A program made the translations under genes and the position numbers. Below are positions 44,684-53,470 of a DNA stretch of 64,000 bases, one piece after another. Position 1 is the first letter of the stretch; every line of letters starts with the position of its first letter. This DNA is from Bradyrhizobium sp. SRL28 (GTDB lineage: Bacteria > Pseudomonadota > Alphaproteobacteria > Rhizobiales > Xanthobacteraceae), in assembly GCF_018596315.1 (NCBI RefSeq), contig NZ_JAHEAG010000005.1:361674-425673 (forward strand). The letters run 5' to 3'. The notes under the pieces are model-generated. The model was not told the origin of the DNA. It saw nothing but the letters and a program-made list of their open reading frames with translations, and did not search any database.

Positions 44684-46438
44684 ATGTTGTCAAGGTCGAG
44701 CTTAGTGCTGGCGCTTTTGACTTGCTTCGCATTTACCACAATGGCCGCCGCCGGGCGGATCGAACAGAAATCGTTCATGAAGAAATCCTACGCGGGGTCG
44801 CGGGATCGCCAATATCAAGTTTTCGTCCCTTCGGGCTATACAGGGCAAAGCCCTGTGCCAATGGTGATGGTCTTGCACGGCTGCGGTCAGACCGAAGTCA
44901 ATATGATCAACGAGACCCGGTTCAAGGACCTTGCGGAGCGCGACAATTTCATCGTCGTCTACCCCTTCATCACAAGTTTTGACCCGCTACCACAGCGCGC
45001 GCCCAACTGCTGGGGGTTCTTTATCGACGAGCATATTCATGAGGGCGCGGGGGAGGTCGAGGATTTGTACCAAATGGCGCTCGAGGTGGAGGCTGCGTTC
45101 AAGATCGATCCTAACCGGCGCTACGTCACCGGCTTGTCCTCAGGCGCCGGAATGGCGGTAGACTTGGCAGTCGCACATAACGAATATTTTGCGGCCGCGG
45201 GATCCGTTGAGGGGCTGCCCTATTCGGAGACTTCGTCCTCGGTCGCCTTCCTCGGGTGCAATGTGCAGGGACGTTTCAAGCCGGTTTCCGCAGTCGTTGC
45301 CGCCATGCGGGCGGAACAGAGCAAGCCCGATGAGCAGCGACCAATCCCGATCATGGCGATTCATGCCCGCAATGATTGCAAGGTCAACGTAACGGGTTCG
45401 GAGCATATTCGGGATTCGTGGCTCGACCGCTATGGAATCAACCGGGCGGCTGTCGCGACCACGGACTGTACGGCAAGAGGCGTGGCCTGCACGCACACAA
45501 AGTATGGGCTACCCCGGCGCTCTGTCGTCGAGACAGTCCTTTACGAAGGCGATCGCGGGTTTAACAGCGCGCATTACTGGGTTGGGGACAACAGCGGACA
45601 ATTCGCCAATCCGAACGGACCAAGCGCCAGCGAATTGCAGTGGACCTTTTTCAAAGGCCACCCCTTCGCTGACAATCCACCTCCGTCTGTTTCCATAACG
45701 TCCGCCTCGGCCACCGGGACTTCCATAACCGTAACCGGATCGGCCGCTGCGTCGGCCGGGCCGCTCGCGGAGGTTAGCGTGCGATTGGATGGTCAATTCC
45801 CACAGCCGCAAAAAATCGCCTCGGGAACGACCGCCTGGACGGTTGCTTTCGACAATCTGCGCAATAATGCGAATTACCTGCCAGTGGCCATCGCGAAAGA
45901 CAATGACGGCCTGACGGCGAGCGTGACGGGCCAAGCTGTCGCCGTCGGAGTGCCGCCAAACAATGTCCCGCCTGTGGTCGCTATCGACAATCTGTCGATC
46001 CGCGGCGATTGCATCACACTGATCGGGAGCGCCTCAGATACTGACGACCAGGTCGCCAGGGTGGAGGTCCAACTCGCGACGCGCGGCTTCAAGCCTGCAG
46101 ATTTGAGTCAGGGGAGTTATCAATATCAAGAGTGTGGATTGCCTGCCGGCACCTATTCGACGCAGGCTCAAGCAACCGATGTTCTGGGCGCAAAAAGCGC
46201 CATTGCTTCGGGCCCAAATGCGAATGTGAGCGATCTGGAGGTCGTTACCGCCAACTGGCAAGTGCATATGAACGCCGGCAGGCTCAGGGTTTACGGTGCG
46301 CGCTGTCCGAGCATAGGTTTCGGCGCTTGCGATGTTGGCTTCTTGGAAATCTTCTCGGCGAACCAGTTCAATCCGTTTCCGCTGCAGCGAAAGGCTGCCT
46401 CGCCGGATTGGTATGTCCATCGGGAGAATATCCCATGA
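44684..46438 (+). CDS. Secreted PHB-depolymerase-type esterase with Ig-like domains
   Basis: 584 residues. Signal peptide (LALLTCFAFTTMAAAG) then an esterase of the PHB depolymerase/LpqC type: VMVLHGCGQTEVNM (oxyanion), GLSSGAGMAVDLA (lipase box serine), and an NSAHYWVGDN segment near the histidine. From about residue 340 two or three Ig-like or fibronectin-type modules follow (PPPSVSITSASATGTSITVT, VPPVVAIDNLSIRGDCITLI), ending in a small Cys-containing domain. Such layout belongs to extracellular polymer esterases that bind their substrate. ATG at 44684 follows GGAGGAG. Confidence 0.9.
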   Translation: MLSRSSLVLALLTCFAFTTMAAAGRIEQKSFMKKSYAGSRDRQYQVFVPSGYTGQSPVPMVMVLHGCGQTEVNMINETRFKDLAERDNFIVVYPFITSFDPLPQRAPNCWGFFIDEHIHEGAGEVEDLYQMALEVEAAFKIDPNRRYVTGLSSGAGMAVDLAVAHNEYFAAAGSVEGLPYSETSSSVAFLGCNVQGRFKPVSAVVAAMRAEQSKPDEQRPIPIMAIHARNDCKVNVTGSEHIRDSWLDRYGINRAAVATTDCTARGVACTHTKYGLPRRSVVETVLYEGDRGFNSAHYWVGDNSGQFANPNGPSASELQWTFFKGHPFADNPPPSVSITSASATGTSITVTGSAAASAGPLAEVSVRLDGQFPQPQKIASGTTAWTVAFDNLRNNANYLPVAIAKDNDGLTASVTGQAVAVGVPPNNVPPVVAIDNLSIRGDCITLIGSASDTDDQVARVEVQLATRGFKPADLSQGSYQYQECGLPAGTYSTQAQATDVLGAKSAIASGPNANVSDLEVVTANWQVHMNAGRLRVYGARCPSIGFGACDVGFLEIFSANQFNPFPLQRKAASPDWYVHRENIP

Positions 46439-46516
46439 GGGCTTGCGGCGCAGGGGATGGGCGAACAAATCGATCGCGGAGGCGTCAAATGCGTTCGCGC
46501 GTGTGGGGCCGCAGTC

Positions 46517-48163
46517 TTACGGCTTCATCCCGATCTTCTCCCTGATGGCGCCGAGCTCGGCCTCGTCCCAGACGCCGATCAGCACGCCGTTCTTGACCTG
46601 TAGCTGCTGAGCCGCATAGGCCGCGATCTTCGCATTCGGCGTGGTGATGTGCATCCTCGGATGCAGCGCCCAGTCGAACAGCTCCGACTGCAGCCGCGCC
46701 ACGATATCGGCGCAGGCGGGATCAGTGCCGCGGTCGACAAATTCCTGCGGGTCGGTTTCGAGGTCGTAGAGCATCGGCCGGAAGCCGGAGGCGTGAATGA
46801 ATTTCCAGCGGCCGTCGAACACCATGAACAGCCGGCAGCGCTCGATCGGTTGGCTCAGCATCACGCGAACGTCCTGCATGGCGTAGTCGTATTCGGAGAA
46901 CACCACCTTGCGCCAGTCGGCAGGCTTGTTGCCGTGCAGGAGCGGCAGCAGCGAACGTCCTTCCAGAATGTGGTCCGGCGGATTGCTGCCGAAATAATCC
47001 ATGAAGGTCGGCGCCAGGTCGATCGCCTCGACCAGCGCATCGCTGACCGTGCCGCGCGTGCTGTCGGCAGCCGCCGACGGATCGATCACGATCAGCGGGA
47101 TTTTGGCCGATTGTTCGTGGAACAGATCCTTCTCGCCCATCCAGTGATCGCCGAGATAGTCGCCATGATCGGATGTGAACACGATCATGGTGGTGTCGAG
47201 CAGGCTCCGCGCTTCCAGGAAGCGCATCAACACGCCCATCTGGTCGTCGATCTGCTTGATCAGGCCCATGTAAGTGGGGATGACTTTTTCGCGGGCCTCG
47301 TTGCGCGACATGTTGCGGGAATAGCGCATGTCCATATAGGCGGCGAACACCGGATGCGCGTTGGCGCGCTCCTCCTGCGAGCGGATCACCGGCTGCACAT
47401 CCTGCGGACCGTACATGCTGGCATAGGGCTCCGGCGCGATGTAGGGCCAGTGCGGCTTGATGTAGGACAGATGCAGGCACCATGGCCTTCCGTCGTCCTC
47501 GGCTTCCGCAATGAACTCCATCGCGCGCCGCGTCATGTAGGGCGTCTCGGAATGTTCGTCCGGCACGCGCGCGGCCTTGTCGGCGTGAACCAGCAGCCAG
47601 CCGTTCTGCAAGGTCCCGTCCTCGGCCGCGCCGGAATTGGCCCAGTGCTCCCAGGGGTTCGGCGCATCGTAGCCATGCTGGCGCAAATAATTGTCGTAGG
47701 CCGGGCGCGGCCGGCCCGTCGGATGCAAGCCATCATCGCGCTCATAGGGCTCGAAGCCGCATTCCGACACATGCACGCCGATAATCGAGTCGGGCGGGAT
47801 GCCGAGGTTTTTCAGGCCTTCCAGATCGGGCGCCATGTGGGTCTTGCCGACCAGCACGTTGCGGACGCCGATCTTCTTCAGGTGGTCGCCGAGCGTCGGT
47901 TCGCCGACGCGCAGCGGCCAGCCGTTCCAGTGCGAGCCGTGCGAGCGCATGTAGCGGCCGGTATAGAACGACATCCGCGACGGGCCGCAGATCGGCGACT
48001 GCACATAGGCGTTCGAGAACAGCACGCCGCGCCTGGCCATCGCGTCGATGTTCGGCGTTTTCAGGATCGGGTGCCCGGTGCAGCCGAGATAGTCGTAGCG
48101 AAGCTGGTCGCACATGATCCAGAGCACATTCTTCGCAGGCGTTTTGGTCGTCATTTCAGGCAT
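46517..48163 (-). CDS. Phosphonate monoester hydrolase/phosphodiesterase-like sulfatase
   Basis: 548 residues of the alkaline phosphatase superfamily. The formylglycine site is VQSPICGPSRMSFYTGR (Cys59 in CxPSR), metal ligands are Asp19-Gln20 (MCDQLRYD) and Asp-His in FTSDHGDYLGDHWMGEKDLF. The Asp-Gln pair instead of Asp-Asp, and the C-terminal YDLETDPQEFVDRG segment, match the rhizobial phosphonate monoester hydrolase (PMH) group, which cleaves phosphonate monoesters, phosphodiesters and sulfates promiscuously. Natural substrate unknown. No sulfatase-maturase gene is seen beside it. Confidence 0.9.
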   Translation of the reverse strand: MPEMTTKTPAKNVLWIMCDQLRYDYLGCTGHPILKTPNIDAMARRGVLFSNAYVQSPICGPSRMSFYTGRYMRSHGSHWNGWPLRVGEPTLGDHLKKIGVRNVLVGKTHMAPDLEGLKNLGIPPDSIIGVHVSECGFEPYERDDGLHPTGRPRPAYDNYLRQHGYDAPNPWEHWANSGAAEDGTLQNGWLLVHADKAARVPDEHSETPYMTRRAMEFIAEAEDDGRPWCLHLSYIKPHWPYIAPEPYASMYGPQDVQPVIRSQEERANAHPVFAAYMDMRYSRNMSRNEAREKVIPTYMGLIKQIDDQMGVLMRFLEARSLLDTTMIVFTSDHGDYLGDHWMGEKDLFHEQSAKIPLIVIDPSAAADSTRGTVSDALVEAIDLAPTFMDYFGSNPPDHILEGRSLLPLLHGNKPADWRKVVFSEYDYAMQDVRVMLSQPIERCRLFMVFDGRWKFIHASGFRPMLYDLETDPQEFVDRGTDPACADIVARLQSELFDWALHPRMHITTPNAKIAAYAAQQLQVKNGVLIGVWDEAELGAIREKIGMKP

Positions 48164-48392
48164 TTCGGCTGGAGTTCGGAGAGAGCGGGCGAAGGCGGGA
48201 TGGTGCGATATCGCCGCGCAAATGACAATCGAGCGGGCGCGTGGCGTTAACGTTTGGCTAGCGCCATTTCTCGCATTTGAGCGGCGATCCAGCCTCGCGC
48301 GTTAGCCTTACCGGCAGTTTGGCCGGCCGCCTTAACCCCTGAAACGGCGTGTTGGATTAAATGGGGACTTGAGGCAACCGGGATCCCAAGCG

Positions 48393-48839
48393 ATGCGCAT
48401 CGGCGTCACATTGGCATTTTTCATCGCGACGAATTCGGCCGCCTTTGCCGGCGGGGGCTTCGACATCGTGATTCCGGGCCGTCCCGGCGTCCCCATCATC
48501 ATTAACGGCGTCGACGCATCCTATGCGGTGGTCGAGGGCGATTGGGGGCTGGGCAAGGGCACCCAAGTCGAGCCGACCATCTACGGTGGCCGCTATATCG
48601 ATCCGGTCCCGAACGTCGGCCGTTATTATCCGAGCGCCGGCCGCATGCCCGGTTACGGGCGGCTGGAAATTGAACCGCCGGCGAACCGCAGATTGCCGCA
48701 GCCTGCCGAGAGCTATCATCAGTCATGGTCGGCGCAGTCGGCGCCGCTGCCGGCGCAATCGAACGTACCGGTCGATCCGCCTGAGATCATCTATGCGCCG
48801 GATTATGACCGACGCAGGCCGCGCCACCTTCCACGCTAG
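48393..48839 (+). CDS. Small exported protein of unknown function
   Basis: 148 residues. Signal peptide (AFFIATNSAAFAGGG), then IVIPGRPGVPIIINGVDASY and YYPSAGRMPGYGRLEIEPP segments rich in Gly/Pro. Typical of small Bradyrhizobium envelope proteins. ATG at 48393 is preferred over TTG 48369. Its stop codon overlaps the inverted repeat that follows. Confidence 0.75.
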   Translation: MRIGVTLAFFIATNSAAFAGGGFDIVIPGRPGVPIIINGVDASYAVVEGDWGLGKGTQVEPTIYGGRYIDPVPNVGRYYPSAGRMPGYGRLEIEPPANRRLPQPAESYHQSWSAQSAPLPAQSNVPVDPPEIIYAPDYDRRRPRHLPR

Positions 48840-48886
48840 AGCATGATCCGGAAAAGTGGGCACCGGTTTTCCGAAAGATCATGCTC
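48839..48886. repeat. Inverted repeat with GAGCATGATC ends
   Basis: GAGCATGATC (48839) and GATCATGCTC (48877-48886) are exact inverse copies; the inside carries CGGAAAA/TTTTCCG arms. This 48-bp element is the familiar short palindromic repeat of Bradyrhizobium-type genomes. Confidence 0.85.
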
Positions 48887-48933
48887 AAACAAGAAGACTC
48901 TAAGACCAAGGAAAATACGAACAGGAGAGAATA

Positions 48934-49308
48934 ATGCGTCAGATATTTAAAGGATTGATCGCGGCAGTCGCCGTCATGGCTGCAGCGCCCGCGATGGCGT
49001 GCGGTTACAACGGTTGCTGGCAGCCGCCGGCCTATGTCGCGCCGGTCGCCTACGGTTATGCGGGTTGCGGCCCCTGCGGCGGCTGGGTCGCTGAACGTCT
49101 GCCCGATCCGGAGCAGCAGTACTATTACGTCAACCAGGGCCCGACCTATACCGGTCCCGGCAATTGGGCGCCGCGTCGGGTCTATCGCGAAGGCTCGATC
49201 TCCGGCTACGGATATGGCTACAACCGTCCGCACTACGGTTATCGCGTGCACCGCTATGGGCATGCCGGGCGCTATTACGGCCAGCGAGTGCTGCGCCGCT
49301 ACTACTGA
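48934..49308 (+). CDS. Small exported Gly/Tyr-rich protein
   Basis: 124 residues, signal peptide (AAVAVMAAAPAMA), then CGYNGCWQPPAYV, CGPCGGW and a Tyr/Arg/Gly tail (ISGYGYGYNRPHYGYRVH). Four or more Cys near the N-terminus may be disulfide-bonded. ATG at 48934 is preceded by CAGGAGAG. Envelope protein of unknown role. Confidence 0.8.
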   Translation: MRQIFKGLIAAVAVMAAAPAMACGYNGCWQPPAYVAPVAYGYAGCGPCGGWVAERLPDPEQQYYYVNQGPTYTGPGNWAPRRVYREGSISGYGYGYNRPHYGYRVHRYGHAGRYYGQRVLRRYY

Positions 49309-49357
49309 TCCATCCTGAAAGATTTGGCGTCCGTTCGCTTCCCGCGAGCGGGCGTCG

Positions 49358-50185
49358 TCATTTCATCAGGCCCAAGCGGCTCGCGCCGATATAAAGCGCC
49401 AGCACCGCGGCGTTCGAGACGTTCAGGCTCTTGATCTCGCCGGGCATGTCGAGCCGCGCCACCACGCGGCAGGTCTCGCGCGTCAGTTGTCGCAGGCCCT
49501 TGCCTTCAGCGCCCAGCACCAGCGCGAGCGGCTGCTGCAACGCCACCGCGCCGAGGTCATCGCTGCCCTCACTGTCCAGCCCGACCGTCATGAAGCCGCG
49601 GTCGTTCAACTCGTTGAGCGCGCGGGCGAGATTTTGCACCGTCACCAGCGGCACCAACTCTAGCGCGCCGGAGGCGGATTTCGCCAACACGCCGGTGGCC
49701 TCCGGGCTGTGCCGGGCGGTGGTGACGATCGCCTTCACCGCAAACGCCGCGGCCGAGCGCATGATCGCGCCGACATTGTGCGGATCGGTGATCTGGTCGA
49801 GCACCAGCACGATGCCTTCCTCCGGCAGCGTATCGATGTCGGGCGAGAGCAGGGGATCGACCTCCGCCAGCAACCCCTGGTGTACAGCGTCGGGCCCGAG
49901 GCGCTGGTCGATCAGGTTCGGGCGGACGATTTCAGGGGGAACGCGGGTGTCGATATTCTCGTCCGCCAGGCGCTTTGCGGCGTTTTCGGTCAGGAACAGC
50001 TTTCGGATCTGCCGCTCCGGGTTGGCCAGGGCCGCCGAAACCGTGTGCCAGCCATAAAGAATCACCGGCCCGTCAGGGCTCGAATCCCGGTCCCGGCGGC
50101 CCGGCGGACGGGCGAATTTACGCCCTTTTTCGAAGGGTTTGCCGCCGCCACGGCGGAACGGCGGCTTTCGGTCGCGATCGCTCAT
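49358..50185 (-). CDS. rlmB: 23S rRNA (guanosine-2'-O-) methyltransferase RlmB-like
   Basis: 275 residues. After a basic Gly/Arg N-terminus comes the N-terminal substrate-binding domain (YGWHTVSAALANPER) and the SpoU/TrmH knotted SAM-binding domain with VLDQITDPHNVGAIMRSA, LVLGAEGKGLR and IKSLNVSNAAVLALY. RlmB methylates Gm2251 in 23S rRNA; other SpoU members modify tRNA, so the precise target is by resemblance. tRNA-Tyr lies upstream on the other strand. Confidence 0.92.
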   Translation of the reverse strand: MSDRDRKPPFRRGGGKPFEKGRKFARPPGRRDRDSSPDGPVILYGWHTVSAALANPERQIRKLFLTENAAKRLADENIDTRVPPEIVRPNLIDQRLGPDAVHQGLLAEVDPLLSPDIDTLPEEGIVLVLDQITDPHNVGAIMRSAAAFAVKAIVTTARHSPEATGVLAKSASGALELVPLVTVQNLARALNELNDRGFMTVGLDSEGSDDLGAVALQQPLALVLGAEGKGLRQLTRETCRVVARLDMPGEIKSLNVSNAAVLALYIGASRLGLMK

Positions 50186-50388
50186 GGGGTGCTTGTGTCA
50201 CGGGTCCCCGAATATGGCAATTTGGATGCCTCAAGAGCCGTTTTTAGGGGCTTGCCTTGGTTGACTTTGCCACCCCCCTTCGCCCATAAACGCGCCCGAC
50301 CGGGAGCGCGCCATCGGCTCACGGTATTAACGTCATCCATGGCCTGATCCGCCGCCTCTAAGCGGTTGGGCTTGCGATGTTGTTGGAC

Positions 50389-50474
50389 GGGGGAGTGTCC
50401 CGAGTGGCAAAGGGAGCTGACTGTAAATCAGCCGTCTTACGACTTCGAAGGTTCGAGTCCTTCTTCCCCCACCA
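50389..50474 (+). tRNA. tRNA-Tyr (anticodon GTA)
   Basis: Acceptor arm GGGGGAG with TTCCCCC, discriminator A and encoded CCA; the anticodon loop CTGTAAA gives GTA. The long variable arm fits a class II tRNA-Tyr. Confidence 0.97.
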
Positions 50475-50590
50475 CGCTTCGCCCTGACGGGCTACGCGTG
50501 GCGCAGCAACGCAGAGACCGTCAGGTCGGGGCGTGTCCGGCGTAGCTTGAGCGAAGCGAAAGCGTAGACGGACTGTCGCCGCGCGTAACG
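50472..50590. repeat. Palindromic element after tRNA-Tyr
   Basis: A hairpin CCACGC...GCGTGG (50472-50501), containing GCCC/GGGC, overlaps the tRNA 3' end and could terminate it. It is followed by a GTCCGGCGTAGC...GCGTAGACGGAC segment of the REP type. Confidence 0.5.
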
Positions 50591-50647
50591 CTCCCAATAT
50601 GCTTCCCCTGAACTCTCACGTCAGCCGCCCGCTCAAACGCGCGCCCC

Positions 50648-51868
50648 TTACTTCTGCACGTTAGAGAAAGCCGTTTCGAGCACTTCGCCAATCGGCTGCC
50701 ACGTGCGACCGTCGAATTGAATCAGTCGCAGGTGTTTGATCGGCCGAAAATTCCAGGGTCCGGTGCTGATCTTGATTCCGGGTAGCAGCATGGAGCCTTG
50801 GTAGTCTTTGAGGGCCGCTGCCTGCTTCATGACGTTCTCGCGAGACAGGTCATTGCCGCATTGTTTGAGCACCTGGGCCAATGTCTCGGCGGCGGCGTAG
50901 CCGAACACCGCGGCATTGTCGTCTTTGCCCCCGGCCCGATTATATTTCTCAATGAATGCCTGCCAGTCCCTGGCGGCCTGTTCGTCCTTCCAGGCCGGAT
51001 CATTTGCATCCTTCAGGAAGGCGGCGGTAATGACGCCCAAGGCGTTGTCCGGTCCGCCGGACTTTGGCGCCGTCGCGATCGATGAAGCCATATGGTTCAG
51101 GATGAAGACCGGATGCCAATTCAGATCCGCCGCTACCCGGACGACTTTCGCTGCGTTTGATGGCACCCCTGCAAATACGAAAATTTCGGCTCCTGATCGC
51201 TTCAAGATCGATACGTGCGTGTCCAGATGCTCGTCTGCGATATTGTAGGCGATGTCGACCTTGATCATCCGGGCGATGCTGCCGAGTCCGTCTTCCAGAC
51301 CCTTGAACAGTTCTCGACCGAAATGATCGTTCTGCCACAGAGCTACGATCCGTTTTCCGGGGTAGAACGCCTGTATGTAGTTGGCGTAGATGCGTCCCTC
51401 TTCCCGAATGGAGGGCTGCCACCCCATTGTCCACGGGAACATCGACGGATCGCTGAGATGATCGTCTCCGGAGGCGACAAAGAGTTGAGGAACTTGCCGT
51501 TCATTCAAGTATGCGCGAACGGCAAAGTTTCCCGGAGTTCCGAACGAACCGAACATCAAGAGGACGTCGTCTTTCTCGATAAGGCCGCGCGTCAGGTCCA
51601 GCGCGGTCGACGGATCGGATTTGTCATCATATGAGATGAAGCGCACCTTGCGGCCGTTGATCCCGCCACGCTCGTTGATCATCTCGAAATATGCCGCTTC
51701 GGCTTTTCCAATCGCGCCGAAGACCGCCAAACTCCCGCTGTAGGGCATAACGTTGCCGATGCGAATTTCAGTATCGGTCACGCCGGGGTCGCGCACCCGC
51801 TCGGTGATCGCGCCCAATGACGTAAGCGCCAGGACAACAGCAATCAGCGTTCGGACCCTGGTTTGCAT
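50648..51868 (-). CDS. ABC-type branched-chain amino acid-like substrate-binding protein
   Basis: 406 residues, with a signal peptide (TLIAVVLALTSLGAITE), then a type I periplasmic-binding fold of the Leu/Ile/Val family: TEIRIGNVMPYSGSLAVFGA, KVRFISYDDKSDPSTALD, ASGDDHLSDPSMFPWTMG, and ending GIKISTGPWNFRPIKHLRLI. It lacks an adjacent permease or ATPase. The sequence is clearly related to the N-terminal half of the two fused binding proteins at 55.9-61.0 kb. A perfect FixK/FNR box lies 61-74 bp upstream of ATG 51868, which follows GGAG. Confidence 0.93.
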   Translation of the reverse strand: MQTRVRTLIAVVLALTSLGAITERVRDPGVTDTEIRIGNVMPYSGSLAVFGAIGKAEAAYFEMINERGGINGRKVRFISYDDKSDPSTALDLTRGLIEKDDVLLMFGSFGTPGNFAVRAYLNERQVPQLFVASGDDHLSDPSMFPWTMGWQPSIREEGRIYANYIQAFYPGKRIVALWQNDHFGRELFKGLEDGLGSIARMIKVDIAYNIADEHLDTHVSILKRSGAEIFVFAGVPSNAAKVVRVAADLNWHPVFILNHMASSIATAPKSGGPDNALGVITAAFLKDANDPAWKDEQAARDWQAFIEKYNRAGGKDDNAAVFGYAAAETLAQVLKQCGNDLSRENVMKQAAALKDYQGSMLLPGIKISTGPWNFRPIKHLRLIQFDGRTWQPIGEVLETAFSNVQK

Positions 51869-52208
51869 CGGATGAACTCCGTTACGAAGAGTGCAGCCAG
51901 ATTTCGAGACCTGTGGGACGCGCTCAGCTTGATTTGGATCAAACGCCAGGAGATTGACGGCGGATTGACGGCGGCGTGATCGTCATTTTCTTTGACAAGA
52001 ATGGATGAGCCTTTGTCCCGACCGGTTCATACCGAAAACAGGGCGACAGCTCGCGGCAGGCCAGAGCAGGTTCCCGCAAAACACGATGCGACAAGCCTAC
52101 GCCGTCGACCGGTTGTGTCAACGAATTCGCTTTTGTTCCCTTGATGCAAGCCATCCCCCTTGAACTCTCCCGCCGGCCACCGCGACCAAGCGGGCAGGAG
52201 AGCACATC
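51869..52208. other. Intergenic region holding a FixK box
   Basis: 340 bp without a recognised gene. The FixK/FNR box (listed apart) faces the binding-protein gene. GGATTGACGGCGG is tandemly doubled near 51953-51975. Confidence 0.5.
51929..51942 (-). promoter_or_regulatory. FixK/FNR-type box
   Basis: TTGATTTGGATCAA is a perfect TTGAT-N4-ATCAA palindrome. Its centre is about 67 bp upstream of the binding-protein ATG, consistent with an activator bound near -41 of a short leader. FixK2 in Bradyrhizobium uses TTG-N8-CAA sites of this type. Confidence 0.65.
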
Positions 52209-52388
52209 ATGTTCGAATGGCTGATACCGCTACTGCTCGTGGTCTTGCTGCTGATCTGGCTTCTCGATCTGCCTGAAATCTTGGGTGAGGCGTTGGGCGG
52301 CCTGGTGCTTGCCGCGATCGTGGGTACGGTGAAGCTGACCGCCTTCCTGATCCGCAAGCTCGTTACGGCCGGCAAACCTCAGCCCTGA
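52209..52388 (+). CDS. Small membrane protein
   Basis: 59 residues with two hydrophobic segments, LIPLLLVVLLLIWLLDL and a second helix GGLVLAAIVGTVKLTAFLI. ATG at 52209 is preceded by CAGGAG at good spacing. The 3' end overlaps the convergent YCII gene by 10 bp. Function unknown. Confidence 0.6.
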   Translation: MFEWLIPLLLVVLLLIWLLDLPEILGEALGGLVLAAIVGTVKLTAFLIRKLVTAGKPQP

Positions 52389-52771
52389 CCCTCGCTCGCC
52401 GTTTCCGGCAAAGCCTCGCCCGGTAGATAAAGCCTGATCGGACGGATCTCGTAGACGGCGGATGGATTGGCGCGGCGCAGATCGCGGGCAATTCCGATCG
52501 CTTCCTCCTCGTCGGCGCAATTCAATATGTACAGGCCCAGCAACTGCTCCTTGGTCTCGGCAAACGGCCCGTCGATGACCATTCCCGCGCCCGGTCCGCG
52601 CAAGGTGCGGGCTTCCGCCGTCGCGCCCAGCCGCGCCGCCGGCCCGAGCAGCTTCTTCGCGTTAAGCCGGTCATGCACCGCCAGCAATTCGGTCATCAGG
52701 GCCGCGTCTTCCTCCGGCGTCCAGGACGAGACCTCGGCTTCGACGTGATAGGCCAGCATGGCGTAGAGCAT
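52379..52771 (-). CDS. YCII/DGPF-domain protein
   Basis: 130 residues. The DGPF motif VIDGPFAETKEQLLGLYI and the DEEEAIGIARDL tail define the YCII-related family, often encoded beside ECF sigma factors; none is seen here. ATG at 52771 follows AAGGAGAA. Function of the domain is unknown, possibly small ligand binding. Confidence 0.88.
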   Translation of the reverse strand: MLYAMLAYHVEAEVSSWTPEEDAALMTELLAVHDRLNAKKLLGPAARLGATAEARTLRGPGAGMVIDGPFAETKEQLLGLYILNCADEEEAIGIARDLRRANPSAVYEIRPIRLYLPGEALPETASEGQG

Positions 52772-52962
52772 CGCGTTCTCCTTTTTAGGCAGGCCGGACT
52801 GCTGCCCCCTTAAAGACGATTCGGCCCGGGTCATCCCGACACATGAGCCGCGACGAAACCCTCCGGAAACACGATATATCGGATGGCCCTTGAACGTCGC
52901 CCGGCAAGTTCTCGACTGATGAGCAGAACGCCAGTCAAGGCGCACCATTCAAGGAGACGGTC

Positions 52963-53163
52963 ATGCGACGCCAGCCAGCCACGATCATCTGCGATGCCGC
53001 AAGAATGCGTGCGCCACGGCCGGCGTCGTCGCAAGCAGGCGATTGGCACGACGTCACCGGCCATCACCGCTACTACGGCAGTTCGGCCGTCAATGGCGGC
53101 GAGCGCATCGTCGAAGACCGCCGCGGCCCGCGCCCACGCTTGGTCAATCTCTGCGGCTTTTGA
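52963..53163 (+). CDS. Possible small protein of unknown function
   Basis: 66 residues with the acidic-aromatic core DWHDVTGHHRYYGSSAVNGG. ATG at 52963 is preceded by AAGGAGAC at ideal spacing, stronger than a chance ORF would have. A longer minus-strand frame (52831-53190) overlaps it and is judged a shadow. Confidence 0.5.
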   Translation: MRRQPATIICDAARMRAPRPASSQAGDWHDVTGHHRYYGSSAVNGGERIVEDRRGPRPRLVNLCGF

Positions 53164-53290
53164 TCGCTCCCCTTCGCGCCAATCCGCCAAACAACCGCGC
53201 CATCATCGGGTCGTTCGCGAGCGTTTCCGTGTGAAGCGAGTTCGCAGACCGGGGCATCCGCGCAAATGAGCTTCGCGCAAACATTCGGGC

Positions 53291-53465
53291 AAACAAAAGG
53301 CGCGGCGGGATGGCTCCCGTCGCGCCCCACTTGTTGTGCTCGCTGGTCCAGGGCTGAGAGCGCCCCGATGCCAGACCCATAAACTCAAGGCCTAGCGGGC
53401 GATCCCAGCGAGGTGACAGCGCTTGGTAAGAGACACTGGATCACCTCCTTTCATTGTTAGTGGAA
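53291..53465 (-). ncRNA. Short transcription unit with a tiny leader ORF
   Basis: Read on the minus strand: promoter, then AAAGGAGGTGATCC, then the 14-codon ORF, then a hairpin with T-tail at 53291-53326. The terminator stem is GGCGCGACGGGA/TCCCGCCGCGCC with TTTTGTTT. Start near 53465 is placed from the -10 box. The unit would be about 175 nt. No downstream gene on this strand is close. Confidence 0.6.
53392..53436 (-). CDS. 14-residue leader-like peptide
   Basis: GTG at 53436 to TAG at 53392 encodes MSLTKRCHLAGIAR. The Shine-Dalgarno AAAGGAGGTGATCC (53438-53451) is a full complement of the 16S rRNA 3' end. An in-frame ATG at about 53454 would extend the peptide, but the Shine-Dalgarno lies inside it. 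Too small for standard gene calling. Function unknown; a leader peptide or small regulatory peptide. Confidence 0.55.
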   Translation of the reverse strand: MSLTKRCHLAGIAR

Positions 53466-53470
53466 ACATC

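Noticed and set aside
50358..50597. Minus-strand frame antisense to tRNA-Tyr
   Set aside because: It translates the tRNA backward (SNLRSRKTADLQSAPFAT), a common annotation artefact.
52831..53190. 119-codon minus-strand frame
   Set aside because: No ribosome site or domain; it overlaps a plus-strand ORF with a strong ribosome site.
53438..53451. GGATCACCTCCTTT, identical to the 3' end of 16S rRNA
   Set aside because: No other 16S sequence is near. On the minus strand it is a Shine-Dalgarno site.
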